A DNA stretch of 64,000 nucleotides, from positions 558,001 through 622,000 of the forward strand of contig CAVXQD010000003.1 in the NCBI GenBank assembly GCA_963763885.1, read 5' to 3'. Origin of the DNA: JANNBN01 sp963763885 (lineage in GTDB: Bacteria > Actinomycetota > Acidimicrobiia > Acidimicrobiales > JANYDT01). Of the stretch, positions 53,254-61,923 are shown piece by piece. Both the position numbers and the translations under genes were made by a program. Below the pieces are notes generated by a model. The model did no database searches and was not told where the DNA came from. It saw nothing but the letters and a program-made list of their open reading frames with translations. Each line of letters begins with the position of its first letter. The stretch's first letter is position 1.

Positions 53254-54486
53254 ATGACTGCAACTGAACCGTCGTTGAGCGCCCTGCGGGGCGCTCGTGT
53301 CGTTCTTGGGGTGAGCGGAGGAATCGCCGCCTACAAAGCTGTCGACGTCTGCCGTCGCCTGTTCGATGCCGGAGCCCATGTCATCCCGGTACTCACCGAT
53401 GACGCGCTTCGGTTCGTCGGCGCGCTGACATTCAGCGCGCTGGCATCAGAGCCGGCACAGACCTCCATGTGGGACGGGCCTAACCCGTCGCCACATACAA
53501 CGCTGGGGAAGTCAGCCGATCTCATCCTGGTTGCGCCGTGCACGGCCAACACCCTGGCCGCGTATGCCAACGGGATGTCCAACAACTTGCTCACCTCCAC
53601 GCTGCTGGCAACGCAGGCGCCGGTGGTGGTGTGTCCTGCAATGCACACAGAGATGTGGGAGCAGCCAAGCGTGCAGCACAACGTTGCTGTGCTGCGTGAG
53701 CGTGGCGTGCACGTCGTGGAACCGGGCGTGGGTGCACTTGCGAGCGGCGACTACGGGGCCGGACGACTGGCAGATCCCGCCACCATCGTTGCTGCTGCGG
53801 CTGCAGTCCTTGCGCCCACACGTGACCTGGCTGGGCTCACCGTGGTGGTCAGCGCCGGTGGCACCCGGGAACCAATCGACCCTGTCCGCTTCATTGGTAA
53901 CCGGTCGTCCGGCAAACAGGGTTACGCCGTTGCTGCCGAGGCAGCGGATCGTGGTGCAGAGGTGTTCCTGGTCTCGACCGTCGGCCTGGCAACACCTGCA
54001 GGATGCCAACTGGTCAAGGTGGAAACCGCGCAGCAGATGCTCGAAGCACTGACGCTGCTTGGCCCAACCGCAGACGTTGTTGTGATGGCGGCCGCCGTCG
54101 CGGACTTTCGCCCTGTTGCTCCCGAGACCAAGAAGATCAAGAAGAACCCGGGTTCAAGCGACGCGCCAACCGTGGTCCTCGAACGCACCCCAGACATCTT
54201 GGCTGGGTTGGGCGCGGCCAAACCGGCGCACCAGGTGTTGGTGGGGTTCGCAGCCGAAACGCACGACCTGGCGGCCAATGCCAAAGACAAACTGATACGC
54301 AAAAAGGCCGACATGATTGTGGCCAACGACGTGTCAGCCCCTGGTCGTGGGTTCGAAGGTGACACCAACGAAGTGGTGTTCTTCACCGCCGATGGCGCTC
54401 AGCCCCTAGACTTCACCACCAAACGAGCTGTCGCTCGCGCCCTGCTCAATCGGGTCGTTGCTCTCCGAGCAGCCCGGCTGGGTTGA
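53254..54486 (+). CDS. coaBC: Phosphopantothenoylcysteine decarboxylase/synthetase
   Basis: Bifunctional coenzyme A enzyme. CoaC half (residues about 10-185): LGVSGGIAAYKAVD, the FMN/active-site LVAPCTANTLAAYANGMSNNLL and the PAMHTEMWEQPSVQ motif. CoaB half (about 192-405): VVSAGGTREPIDPVRFIGNRSSGKQGYAVA, VVMAAAVADFRP, the KIKKNPGSSD stretch and VGFAAETHDL, binding CTP and 4'-phosphopantothenate. 410 residues, full length. A hairpin follows the stop. Confidence 0.95.
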   Translation: MTATEPSLSALRGARVVLGVSGGIAAYKAVDVCRRLFDAGAHVIPVLTDDALRFVGALTFSALASEPAQTSMWDGPNPSPHTTLGKSADLILVAPCTANTLAAYANGMSNNLLTSTLLATQAPVVVCPAMHTEMWEQPSVQHNVAVLRERGVHVVEPGVGALASGDYGAGRLADPATIVAAAAAVLAPTRDLAGLTVVVSAGGTREPIDPVRFIGNRSSGKQGYAVAAEAADRGAEVFLVSTVGLATPAGCQLVKVETAQQMLEALTLLGPTADVVVMAAAVADFRPVAPETKKIKKNPGSSDAPTVVLERTPDILAGLGAAKPAHQVLVGFAAETHDLAANAKDKLIRKKADMIVANDVSAPGRGFEGDTNEVVFFTADGAQPLDFTTKRAVARALLNRVVALRAARLG

Positions 54487-54500
54487 GCCCCTGAAGGGGC
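54487..54500 (+). terminator. Small hairpin after coaBC
   Basis: GCCCC, loop TGAA, GGGGC immediately after the coaBC stop. Short and without a T-run; probably a weak terminator. Confidence 0.4.
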
Positions 54501-54636
54501 GGTGCGGGAACGGCTCGGCGACACGGGGGCACTCCGTCGGCGTCAGACACACATTTGTGAGTCAGCCGGTGTAGCGCCTCGACACACCGAGCAGATTTCC
54601 GTTCCGAATTTCCGTTCCGAGGAGAACAACACCACC

Positions 54637-55833
54637 ATGGCACAGAGCTGGACCTTCACGTCCGAATCCGTCACCGAGGGCCACCCCGACAAAATGGCCG
54701 ACCAGGTCTCAGACAGCATCCTTGATGCGATCTTGGAAGCAGACCCTGCAGCACGCGTTGCGTGCGAGTCGCTGCTCACCACCGGTCTGGTCGTCGTTGC
54801 TGGCGAAATCACCACCACCGCTTACGTCGACATCCCCAAGCTGGTTCGCAACACCGTCAACGACATCGGTTACGACCACGGCGACAAGGGCTTCGACGGG
54901 CATTCATGCGCAGTCATCGTGTCCATCGACGAGCAGTCGCCAGACATCGCAATGGGTGTCGACAAGGCGTTTGAAGCACGCACCGAGCACGACATCGATG
55001 CAGAGCTCGACGCTCAGGGCGCCGGCGACCAGGGAATGATGTTCGGGTACGCCTGCAACGAAACCCCAGACCTCATGCCGCTGCCAATCTGGTTGGCGCA
55101 CCGCTTGGCAGAGCGTCTCACCGCGGTCCGCAAAGACGGAACGCTTGCGTATCTTCGTCCAGACGGCAAGACCCAGGTCACTTTTGACTACACCGACGGT
55201 GTGCCAACGGCGCTGAAGACCGTGCTCATTTCCACGCAGCACGCACCGGGTATTGACCTGCAGCGCACGTTGCACCACGACCTCATGGAGCATGTGGTCA
55301 AGCCGTCCATCCCCGAGAAGTTCCGCGACGACGCGTACCGGTTCCTGTCCAACCCAACGGGCAACTTCGTCATCGGTGGTCCTCACGGCGACACCGGCCT
55401 CACCGGCCGCAAGATCATCGTCGACACCTACGGCGGCGCTGCACGTCACGGTGGCGGTGCATTTTCCGGCAAAGACCCTTCCAAGGTCGACCGGTCAGCG
55501 GCCTACGCAGCTCGTTGGGTAGCCAAGCACGTGGTGGCATCAGGTGCTGCTTCGCGGTGCGAAGTGCAGGTGGCATATGCCATCGGCGTCGCCCGCCCAG
55601 TCAGCCTGTTGGTGGAGACGTTCGGAACCGCTGCGGTGGACCCTTCTCGCATCGAGCAAGCAGTCAACGCCGTGTTCGACCTGCGCCCTGCAGCCATCAT
55701 CCGTGACCTTGACCTGCGTCGCCCCATCTACAAGCAGACCGCTGCATACGGCCACTTCGGCCGTGAACTGCCTGGCTTCACCTGGGAAACCACCTCCAAA
55801 CTCGCCGAGTTCAAAGCAGCCCTCGGCCTGTAA
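54637..55833 (+). CDS. metK: S-adenosylmethionine synthase
   Basis: Makes SAM from methionine and ATP. The 398-residue protein shows FTSESVTEGHPDKMADQVSD at the start, the signature GAGDQGMMFGYAC, HGDTGLTGRKIIVDTYGG and GGGAFSGKDPSKVDRS near the ATP/phosphate site. The ATG at 54637 is preceded by GAGGAG within a duplicated TTTCCGTTCCGA sequence (54590-54620). The 150-base leader has no riboswitch that I can identify. Confidence 0.97.
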   Translation: MAQSWTFTSESVTEGHPDKMADQVSDSILDAILEADPAARVACESLLTTGLVVVAGEITTTAYVDIPKLVRNTVNDIGYDHGDKGFDGHSCAVIVSIDEQSPDIAMGVDKAFEARTEHDIDAELDAQGAGDQGMMFGYACNETPDLMPLPIWLAHRLAERLTAVRKDGTLAYLRPDGKTQVTFDYTDGVPTALKTVLISTQHAPGIDLQRTLHHDLMEHVVKPSIPEKFRDDAYRFLSNPTGNFVIGGPHGDTGLTGRKIIVDTYGGAARHGGGAFSGKDPSKVDRSAAYAARWVAKHVVASGAASRCEVQVAYAIGVARPVSLLVETFGTAAVDPSRIEQAVNAVFDLRPAAIIRDLDLRRPIYKQTAAYGHFGRELPGFTWETTSKLAEFKAALGL

Positions 55834-55843
55834 TCATCATGAG

Positions 55844-55870
55844 CTGACCGGCCGCAATTCGGCCGGTCAG
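55844..55870. terminator. Bidirectional terminator between metK and priA
   Basis: CTGACCGGCCG (55844-55854), loop CAATT, and its exact reverse complement (55860-55870): a perfect 11-bp stem between convergent genes, overlapping the priA stop codon. Confidence 0.8.
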
Positions 55871-57720
55871 ATTCGGAGTGGGTCTACTTCGATTCGTATT
55901 CGGCCTGGCGGGCGGGCGGTGTCTACTGCGGCCAGAGCGTCGCAGAGTGCGTCGATAGTCTGCGCGCGTACGAGGTACTTGCCGTCTGCTGGTGAGCCTG
56001 TCTCGATGCCCTGCACGGTGCGGAGCTGTTCGTTCCACAGTGGCGCTGCTTCTCCGCTGAGCAATGCCAGCGCATAGTGCGGCGGCAGGCGCAGGTTTGC
56101 TCTGACGGTCGCTTCGTGCTCCGACAATCGGGATGGGTCGCCAAGGACGGCGGCTTGAATCACCGGGTGCTCGGGGACACGAGTCTGCACGTAGATGCGG
56201 CCGTGTGCGGATCGGCCGGTTGCCTGCTGGCGTCCGGCAACAATTCGTGCGGCCCGTGCCAGGAGGACTAGGGCGTGTTCTTGTGCTCGGTGGCGTGGTG
56301 CAAACAGCTCGCTGTCGATGTCCAGAAAGATCACGGTGCTGGCCCGGTCCACTCGGTGCAGCAGTGCCTCGGTCCCGACCAACACGGCCGTGTCCGGCAC
56401 TGCGTTGGTATCGGCAATCACTTCACCAACCGGTCGCAAGGCGAGCGCTTCGAGTTCCTCCCTCGCGCGGCTTGTTCCCATGCGAAGGTTCTTCATTCGG
56501 CCACCACCACAGGCCGCGCACACCACTGGCCGAGTGGCGTGGCAGCGCGGGCACACCAGCTGTGCGTCGGTGGTTGGTTGATGTACCGATGCACTGCACG
56601 TCTCGCACTCGGCAATTGCGCCGCACGCAACGCATCCAAGCATGCGGGCCCGCCCGGTGCGGTTGAGGATGCACAGGACGCGTTCATCTGTACGCAGAGC
56701 TTCGACTATTGCCGTGGTGACGAGACCTTGTCTGCCAGGTTCTTCGGTAGAGCGGTCGATGACCGTGACCGCCGGCCAACCGGCGCGTTCCTCCTTGCGG
56801 TCCAGGGTCCAAATGCGGTCTGGCCCGGCTGCTGCTTGTGCTTCAAGGGTGGGCATGGGAGAAGTAAGCAGACATACGACACCAAGGCGGCGTGCTCGTT
56901 CAACTGCGACGTCTCGTGCGTGCCACGTTGGCGTGCGTTGGTCCTGGTGGGCTTCATCGTGCTCGTCGATAACGATGATCAGGCCCGGGTCGGCGATGGG
57001 TGCAAACGCTGCGGCGCGAGCGCCGATCACGGCAACACCCCCAGCGGCAGCCGTTGCCCAATCGTCTGGGAGCAGCGCTGTCGGTGTGCCGCTGCGTCGT
57101 AGCCGGCGGGCGAGGGCAGCCGCTGCCGCGATGGACGGAACAATCACCAGAGCGCCCTTCGGTCCTGCTGCCGTGACGGCTGCCTGGATCATGCTGAACC
57201 GGTCGGTTGCGGGTGGAGTCCGAACCACGTGGGTACCCGTGGGAGTGGTGGCGAGGATGCGTCGGACCAAGCCGGTCAGCGCGTCCTGCTGGTTGGCGCT
57301 TTCACTGGAGGGTGAGGGAGCGGGGCGTTGTCGGAGCGCTGGTGGCGGAGGAAGGCGACGCACTGCATGTGGGGGTCCCGTGAATCGCAAGACCTGCGCG
57401 GCGCGGCCGCCCCAACGCCAGGCTGCCCACATTGCGAGTTCCACAACAGGTTGTGGGGCGCCAATCCCGCGGACTTTTGCAATGGGTCGAAGTGCCACTT
57501 GCGAAGGCGGCTGCACATCAACCGCCAGCACCCAGCCGCCGATTCGGCGCCCGTGGAGTTCGATCCTGACTTCTGTCCCAACCGCTACGAGCTCGGCGCC
57601 CGGCATAGTTGGCGGGACCGTGTAGTCGAAGACTTTTCCGATAGCTGCTTCGTCGGACAACACCCGAACAATGCGCGGCGCCTTCTCGGTTTCTGCGGGA
57701 ACCTGATCCGCTTTAGACAA
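55867..57720 (-). CDS. priA: Primosomal protein N' (PriA), helicase-degenerate actinobacterial type
   Basis: A 617-residue PriA homologue. The N-terminal DNA-binding domain (VFDYTVPPTMPGAELVAVGTEVRI) and the zinc region with eight Cys (CVACGAIAECETC, CPRCH, CAACGG; about 360-400) are kept, as is a Walker B-like VIDEHDEAHQDQ. The Walker A site reads GPKGALVIVPS without the Gly-Lys-Thr/Ser loop, so helicase activity is unlikely, as known for other actinobacterial PriA. It probably acts in DnaB loading or as a structural factor. Start is a TTG at 57720, overlapping the upstream gene by 8 bases; a later GTG is possible. Confidence 0.9.
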   Translation of the reverse strand: MSKADQVPAETEKAPRIVRVLSDEAAIGKVFDYTVPPTMPGAELVAVGTEVRIELHGRRIGGWVLAVDVQPPSQVALRPIAKVRGIGAPQPVVELAMWAAWRWGGRAAQVLRFTGPPHAVRRLPPPPALRQRPAPSPSSESANQQDALTGLVRRILATTPTGTHVVRTPPATDRFSMIQAAVTAAGPKGALVIVPSIAAAAALARRLRRSGTPTALLPDDWATAAAGGVAVIGARAAAFAPIADPGLIIVIDEHDEAHQDQRTPTWHARDVAVERARRLGVVCLLTSPMPTLEAQAAAGPDRIWTLDRKEERAGWPAVTVIDRSTEEPGRQGLVTTAIVEALRTDERVLCILNRTGRARMLGCVACGAIAECETCSASVHQPTTDAQLVCPRCHATRPVVCAACGGGRMKNLRMGTSRAREELEALALRPVGEVIADTNAVPDTAVLVGTEALLHRVDRASTVIFLDIDSELFAPRHRAQEHALVLLARAARIVAGRQQATGRSAHGRIYVQTRVPEHPVIQAAVLGDPSRLSEHEATVRANLRLPPHYALALLSGEAAPLWNEQLRTVQGIETGSPADGKYLVRAQTIDALCDALAAVDTARPPGRIRIEVDPLRI

Positions 57721-57991
57721 CAGCTTCCACCACGACCATCGTCACCAAAGCCAACATGAGGACCGTCCAGAAGGAACCGATGTACCCCAGGACGCGCGCC
57801 ACTTTGCCCAGCCCCGGTTCTGGCCAGCCGGCAGAACGTGCAGAGTTGCGAAGCCGAGTTGCTCGATACACAGCGACGGGTCCCAGAAACGGACAAAGCA
57901 GTAGGCCGAACAGCGACAGGACCAGGATGGGCGTGGCGGCCGAGTCGAACGGGTTGGCCACGAGACCCCACAACTGTTGGTCTGTGTCCAT
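57713..57991 (-). CDS. Small two-helix membrane protein, paralogue 1
   Basis: A 92-residue membrane protein. It carries the NPFDSAATPILVLSLFGLL motif, a second conserved stretch (LGPVAVYRATRLRNSARSAGWPEPGLGKVARVLG) and a second transmembrane helix. The next two genes upstream encode the same core, so the three arose by duplication. It resembles DUF4190-type proteins. It is upstream of, and overlaps, priA. Confidence 0.65.
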   Translation of the reverse strand: MDTDQQLWGLVANPFDSAATPILVLSLFGLLLCPFLGPVAVYRATRLRNSARSAGWPEPGLGKVARVLGYIGSFWTVLMLALVTMVVVEAVV

Positions 57992-57998
57992 GGCGCGC

Positions 57999-58631
57999 TT
58001 AGTAGCTGGAACCCGCAGCGATGCCAATGATCATCAAGATGACGAACCCGATTACTAATGCTGCGTAGACGGTGCCGATGATGCCGAGAATGCGGCCCGC
58101 TTTGCCCACACCGGGCTCGGGGAATTGGGCCCGGGTGGCATCGTTGCGGAGTGCATTGCCCATGTACCAGGCAACCGGTCCCAGCAATGGACAGAGCAGC
58201 AACCCCAAGATGCCGAGGATCAAAATGGTGGTGCCGCGAGAGTCGAATGGGTTTGGCACGGCTTGTTGGTAGCCAGGTTGAAACCCCGGTTGAAAACCAG
58301 GCTGAAACCCCGGCTGAAATCCTGGCTGAAATCCTGGTTGGAATGAAGCCGGTTGGGCGTACTGTCCTGGTGGGTAAGGCATTCCCTGCGCTGGGCCCAA
58401 CGGCTGGAACGTGGGCTGCTGGCCAGACGTGAAAACAGGCGGCGGCATCGGCATTGGTGGGGCCGGCATCTGAGGTGCTGGCATCTGTTGGGCCGGCATC
58501 TGAGGTGCTGGAGGTTGTGGGGCTGGCATTTGCGGGGCTGGAGGTTGCGGCGCTGGCGGTTGTGGCACCGAGGGTTGTGGTGTTGACCAGACGAGCGGAG
58601 TCTCGGGTGGAGTGTTCTCTTGATCAGACAC
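57999..58631 (-). CDS. Membrane protein with Pro-rich head and FQPG repeats, paralogue 2
   Basis: A 210-residue protein. Residues 1-75 are Pro/Ala/Gln/Met-rich (repeats of APQMP and PPAPQ), followed by six copies of FQPG (about residues 93-117) and then the two-helix core NPFDSRGTTILILGILGLL ... NDATRAQFPEPGVGKAGRILG. The core is cytoplasm-anchored in the membrane; the low-complexity head may interact with cell-wall or division proteins, but this is a guess. Slippage-prone repeats suggest length variation between strains. Confidence 0.65.
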   Translation of the reverse strand: MSDQENTPPETPLVWSTPQPSVPQPPAPQPPAPQMPAPQPPAPQMPAQQMPAPQMPAPPMPMPPPVFTSGQQPTFQPLGPAQGMPYPPGQYAQPASFQPGFQPGFQPGFQPGFQPGFQPGYQQAVPNPFDSRGTTILILGILGLLLCPLLGPVAWYMGNALRNDATRAQFPEPGVGKAGRILGIIGTVYAALVIGFVILMIIGIAAGSSY

Positions 58632-58692
58632 GGGGGATTCCTTCAGCGGTGCACAGGTCAGAGGCGGGTGTTGGGCGATAAAACGATGAAGC

Positions 58693-59661
58693 TTAAGAGA
58701 CCGAACGACGCATGGCGATCCCGGTCAACACTACGACTGCGAATAACCCCACGATGGTTCCGACCATCGCCACAATTCGCCCGATCTTGTTCTTGCGCGG
58801 CTCTGGCCATCCGGTAGACCGAGCGTCTTTGCGGACGCCGTTTCCCATGACCCAGGCCACCGGGGCGAAGATTCCACCGATGCAGGTGATGGAGAGCACC
58901 ACGCCCAGAATGCTGAGCACCACCACGGTGGTAGCCCTCGAAGCAAACGGATGAGCGGTCCCCGGGAGCAAATCGTGCACTAACTGAGGCTGGGGCTGAG
59001 TTACTGCACGATTAGCCACGCCGACTGGCACGTTCCCCGGAATCGTGGGCCTCATGGCGGGCGGACTGACCGGGAGTGCAGGTGCGTCTTGCTGTTGTGT
59101 GGGTGCGGTGGATTGCGGCGGGGCGGTGGTTTGCGTGGCCGCCCACGTGGCGAGACCTGGCCACTGCTTGGCGGGACCGCTTTGCCCTTGAGCGGCGGCA
59201 ATCCAATTCAACGGAGGTCCTTCTGCGGGCGGTGTTGCAGCCGGACGGGGAGGATTCGAGGGTTCAGCTGCCGGAGTTGCCGCTGGGGTGGGCGGCGGTG
59301 TTGTGGGCCAAGAATCTGGTGCCGCGGTTGTTGATTGGGGTGTTGTTGGCGAACCCGTATCTTGTGTTGCGGGCCAATCACGTGGCGTTGCGGCCCGGGA
59401 AGGTGTTTCGGCCCACGCCGCCGCGGTCGGACCAGCCGGCGGAAACATAGGAAATACGGCCACCGGCGGAATAGCTGGCTGGCTGGCTTCTTCTACTGCT
59501 ACTGATGCCGCGACAATCGGGGCAGGTGTGTCCCGCCGCTCCGTGCGGGGGTGGGTAGGCAGCCCAGCGTCTGTCTCGGCGATCTCGGCCACCTCAGCGA
59601 CGTTGTCGTCGTCGGCTGGCGGGATCCACCAACCTTCCGGGGATGTCCTGCCCTCAGCCAC
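58693..59661 (-). CDS. Membrane protein with long disordered head, paralogue 3
   Basis: About 322 residues from the GTG at 59661 (a GTG at 59712 is also possible). It opens with SPEGWWIPPADDDN, similar to the EGWW...WYPP N-termini of many actinobacterial membrane proteins, continues as a Pro/Ala/Thr-rich region of about 200 residues and ends with the same two-helix core (HPFASRATTVVVLSILGVV ... DARSTGWPEPRKNKIGRIV). A hyphenated palindrome (58972-59014) lies in frame within it and encodes about ANRAVTQPQPQLVHD. Confidence 0.6.
   Translation of the reverse strand: MAEGRTSPEGWWIPPADDDNVAEVAEIAETDAGLPTHPRTERRDTPAPIVAASVAVEEASQPAIPPVAVFPMFPPAGPTAAAWAETPSRAATPRDWPATQDTGSPTTPQSTTAAPDSWPTTPPPTPAATPAAEPSNPPRPAATPPAEGPPLNWIAAAQGQSGPAKQWPGLATWAATQTTAPPQSTAPTQQQDAPALPVSPPAMRPTIPGNVPVGVANRAVTQPQPQLVHDLLPGTAHPFASRATTVVVLSILGVVLSITCIGGIFAPVAWVMGNGVRKDARSTGWPEPRKNKIGRIVAMVGTIVGLFAVVVLTGIAMRRSVS
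58972..59014. repeat. 43-bp hyphenated palindrome, copy 2 (inside a gene)
   Basis: The same outer arms AATCGTGCA / TGCACGATT and the same 43-bp length as the copy at 18618, with five substitutions in the inner part. It lies inside the reading frame of paralogue 3 just before its membrane core and keeps the frame open. Confidence 0.8.
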
Positions 59662-59818
59662 AGGTGCGAGTGTACGGCGTGTCCGGTTAGCGAGCCGCGC
59701 TTCCGAGGCCACCCCGGGGCGCGGGCGTCTGAGTTGGGGGGCCTATCGAACTGCTGCTGGTTGGCGCGTCGCCGAATCTTCTTCTTCCAGGCTGAGTCGC
59801 TTGTTGACCGGTCAATCG

Positions 59819-59834
59819 CGATGCAGCTGCATCG
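59819..59834. repeat. Perfect 16-bp palindrome, copy 3
   Basis: CGATGCAGCTGCATCG, the core of the palindrome seen at 5883 and 38571, flanked by outer arms GTCAA (59811) and TTGAC. It lies in the 233-base spacer between paralogue 3 and the S41 protease, which holds no other feature that I see. Confidence 0.8.
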
Positions 59835-59894
59835 TGTTTGACGAATCAACGAATGAATGATGCCCGCAGCTGGAGCTGGGCACGCATGGGAGAT

Positions 59895-61295
59895 TTATCG
59901 GCACGATGGCTGGGATTCCAGCCATGTGCGCGCGGCGGTGAGGATTGGATCGGCGGCGTCGCCGACGTGGTTCCAGTCGGGTTCGACGGGTTGGTCAGGC
60001 GTGACGGGACCTTCTTGGCGGACACCGAGTGAATCGACCATGGCAGCGTTGGACAGCAGGATGAGCGCGCCGTCGGGAAGCGGGCCGACCGAGTTGAACG
60101 TAGTGAGGCCCAGCGTTGGTTGTCCAAAGGTTCGGACGGGAGCCCGGTTGCGCATGGAGAGGACCAGCGCTTCGCCGGCCGAGGCAGTCAGTCCACTGAT
60201 CAGCACGGCGACAGGTGCCGGTGTTGCAAGCGGTATGGGCGCATACGGATCAGTGACGGTGAAGACCGGGTATTCGGGTGGGTCGGCACTTGGGCGGCGA
60301 ACCACGATTTCGCCGTTGCGATACATCCACTGCTCGGTAACGCCGCTGGCGTCGTACTTGCCCATCAACACGCCGCCGGCATCCAACGGCACGAGCGGTG
60401 CAGCGGCTGCAAGCACCGGGTACACCCAGCCACCACGATTGCGGCGCACGTCCACAATCCAACCGCACCGCGGACTTTGCTCGGTGCTCCGAATGGCCGC
60501 GTGCGCAGCTTTTGCGTACTTCTGTTGGTCCTCCGGCGTTCCCAAGATGCCGGGAAGATCCAGGTACCCAATTTGTTGGCCGACTGTTTTCACAATTGCT
60601 GGGTCTTGCTCCGGGGTGCTCACCAACGACACGGACCCTTTGCGGATAACAACTGCCAGACGGCGGGTTTTAGCCACGCCGGAAACCGTTACCTTGCGGG
60701 TGACGGTGAGGCGCAAGGTGTCTTTCACTTTGGTGGTGGTTGGGATGGCAACCACCTGGTTTTTGCCGGTGGGTGCCTTGGCCTCGATGAGATCGATGCG
60801 ATCGCCCAAACGCAAGCCGGCCGTGGCGGCAGGGCCGCCGCTGGCCAACGACACAACAATGCGTTGCGGCCATGACGCAAGGAACCCGTATCCGTTGGCT
60901 TGACCCTGGGTGATTTCGGTTGATCTGGCCGGTGGCCGGAACGACGCATGCGGGTCGTTGAGGGCTTTGAGCGTGTCAGTGATGATTGGGTAGGTGTCTG
61001 CCAGCGTTGCCGTGCTTGCCCCCCGAGCCTCGGCCCGGGCACGGATGGCAACCCAGTCCACGTTTGCCCGCCTCAGCGACTGCTGTTGGATGAAGTCCAA
61101 CGCCAAGGAGAGGTATCGCTGAGGCGAAAGAGGCACCGTAGCGACGGGCGAAGGAGCTGCCGTCAGCAAGTTGGGTGCTGCCGCCGTTTCCGCTGGGCTA
61201 CCAAGCGCGATGACGGCAACCACAACGCATGCCACAAGCCCAATACGACCGACCGGACGTACCCGATTGAAGGCATGCGATGTTGGACGAGACAT
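59895..61295 (-). CDS. Secreted S41-family (C-terminal processing type) peptidase
   Basis: A 466-residue exported protease-like protein. Signal peptide at residues about 12-38 (RIGLVACVVVAVIALGSPAETAAAP). A PDZ-like region (YGFLASWPQRIVV ... GLRLGDRIDLIEAK) precedes the S41 core with IGYLDLPGI, VDVRRNRGGWVYPVL and LISGLTASAGEALVLSMRN, where the Ser of TASAGE is the expected nucleophile and a later region supplies Lys in the classical enzymes; that Lys was not located with certainty. ATG 61295 chosen because the signal peptide follows; only 19 bases separate it from the divergent rhomboid gene. Confidence 0.85.
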   Translation of the reverse strand: MSRPTSHAFNRVRPVGRIGLVACVVVAVIALGSPAETAAAPNLLTAAPSPVATVPLSPQRYLSLALDFIQQQSLRRANVDWVAIRARAEARGASTATLADTYPIITDTLKALNDPHASFRPPARSTEITQGQANGYGFLASWPQRIVVSLASGGPAATAGLRLGDRIDLIEAKAPTGKNQVVAIPTTTKVKDTLRLTVTRKVTVSGVAKTRRLAVVIRKGSVSLVSTPEQDPAIVKTVGQQIGYLDLPGILGTPEDQQKYAKAAHAAIRSTEQSPRCGWIVDVRRNRGGWVYPVLAAAAPLVPLDAGGVLMGKYDASGVTEQWMYRNGEIVVRRPSADPPEYPVFTVTDPYAPIPLATPAPVAVLISGLTASAGEALVLSMRNRAPVRTFGQPTLGLTTFNSVGPLPDGALILLSNAAMVDSLGVRQEGPVTPDQPVEPDWNHVGDAADPILTAARTWLESQPSCR

Positions 61296-61314
61296 GGCTG
61301 AGCCATCATGGTGC

Positions 61315-61923
61315 ATGAACAGCACTTTGGGGACGCAGGCCGCACTGAGGTCTTCCAACGGACCGGCCGTCAGGTTGGTGCCACTTGGCGTTTTGGTGGC
61401 TGGCATGTGGCTGGTTCGGATTGCGGACGTGATTGTGCCCGCTGACTTTGTCAACGGCGGGATTGTTCCCAGGCAAGGGTGGGGCCTTGACGGTGTGGTG
61501 TGGGCGCCGTTGCTCCACATTTCGTTTGGTCATCTGATTGCCAACACGGTGCCGTTTTGTGTCTTGGGTGGCTTGATTGCCCTTGGTAACCGATTCCGAT
61601 TTGTCGCCGTGTCTGCCATGACGTGGTTGGGCAGTGGGCTTGGGGTGTGGCTGATTGCGCCGTCTCGTACCGTGACGGTTGGTGCCAGCGGTGTGGTGTT
61701 TGGGTTGCTTGGCTACCTGGTGGCAAGGGGCGTGTTTGACCGCAAACCAATGTCGATTCTGCTGGGCCTTGGCGCGCTGCTCTTCTACGGAGGCATGCTG
61801 TTTGGCGTGTTGCCCAACCGGGCCGGCGTTTCGTGGCAGGCCCATCTGTGCGGGCTGGTTTCGGGCATCGGTGCGGCTGCATTGCTTGACCGGCGACCCA
61901 CACCGAACCGATCTGAACTGTGA
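61315..61923 (+). CDS. Rhomboid family intramembrane protease
   Basis: A 202-residue membrane protein with six hydrophobic helices. The catalytic Ser is in TVGASGVVFGLLGYL (GASG, about residue 127), the catalytic His in WQAHLCGLVSG, and HISFGHLIANTVPFCVLGG carries the conserved His/Asn of helix 2. Rhomboids cut transmembrane substrates within the membrane; substrates are unknown. The stop overlaps the GTG of the hydrolase gene. Confidence 0.9.
   Translation: MNSTLGTQAALRSSNGPAVRLVPLGVLVAGMWLVRIADVIVPADFVNGGIVPRQGWGLDGVVWAPLLHISFGHLIANTVPFCVLGGLIALGNRFRFVAVSAMTWLGSGLGVWLIAPSRTVTVGASGVVFGLLGYLVARGVFDRKPMSILLGLGALLFYGGMLFGVLPNRAGVSWQAHLCGLVSGIGAAALLDRRPTPNRSEL

Noticed and set aside
54501..54636. 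SAM riboswitch in the metK leader
   Set aside because: I could not match any known SAM-responsive fold; only a duplicated TTTCCGTTCCGA is evident.
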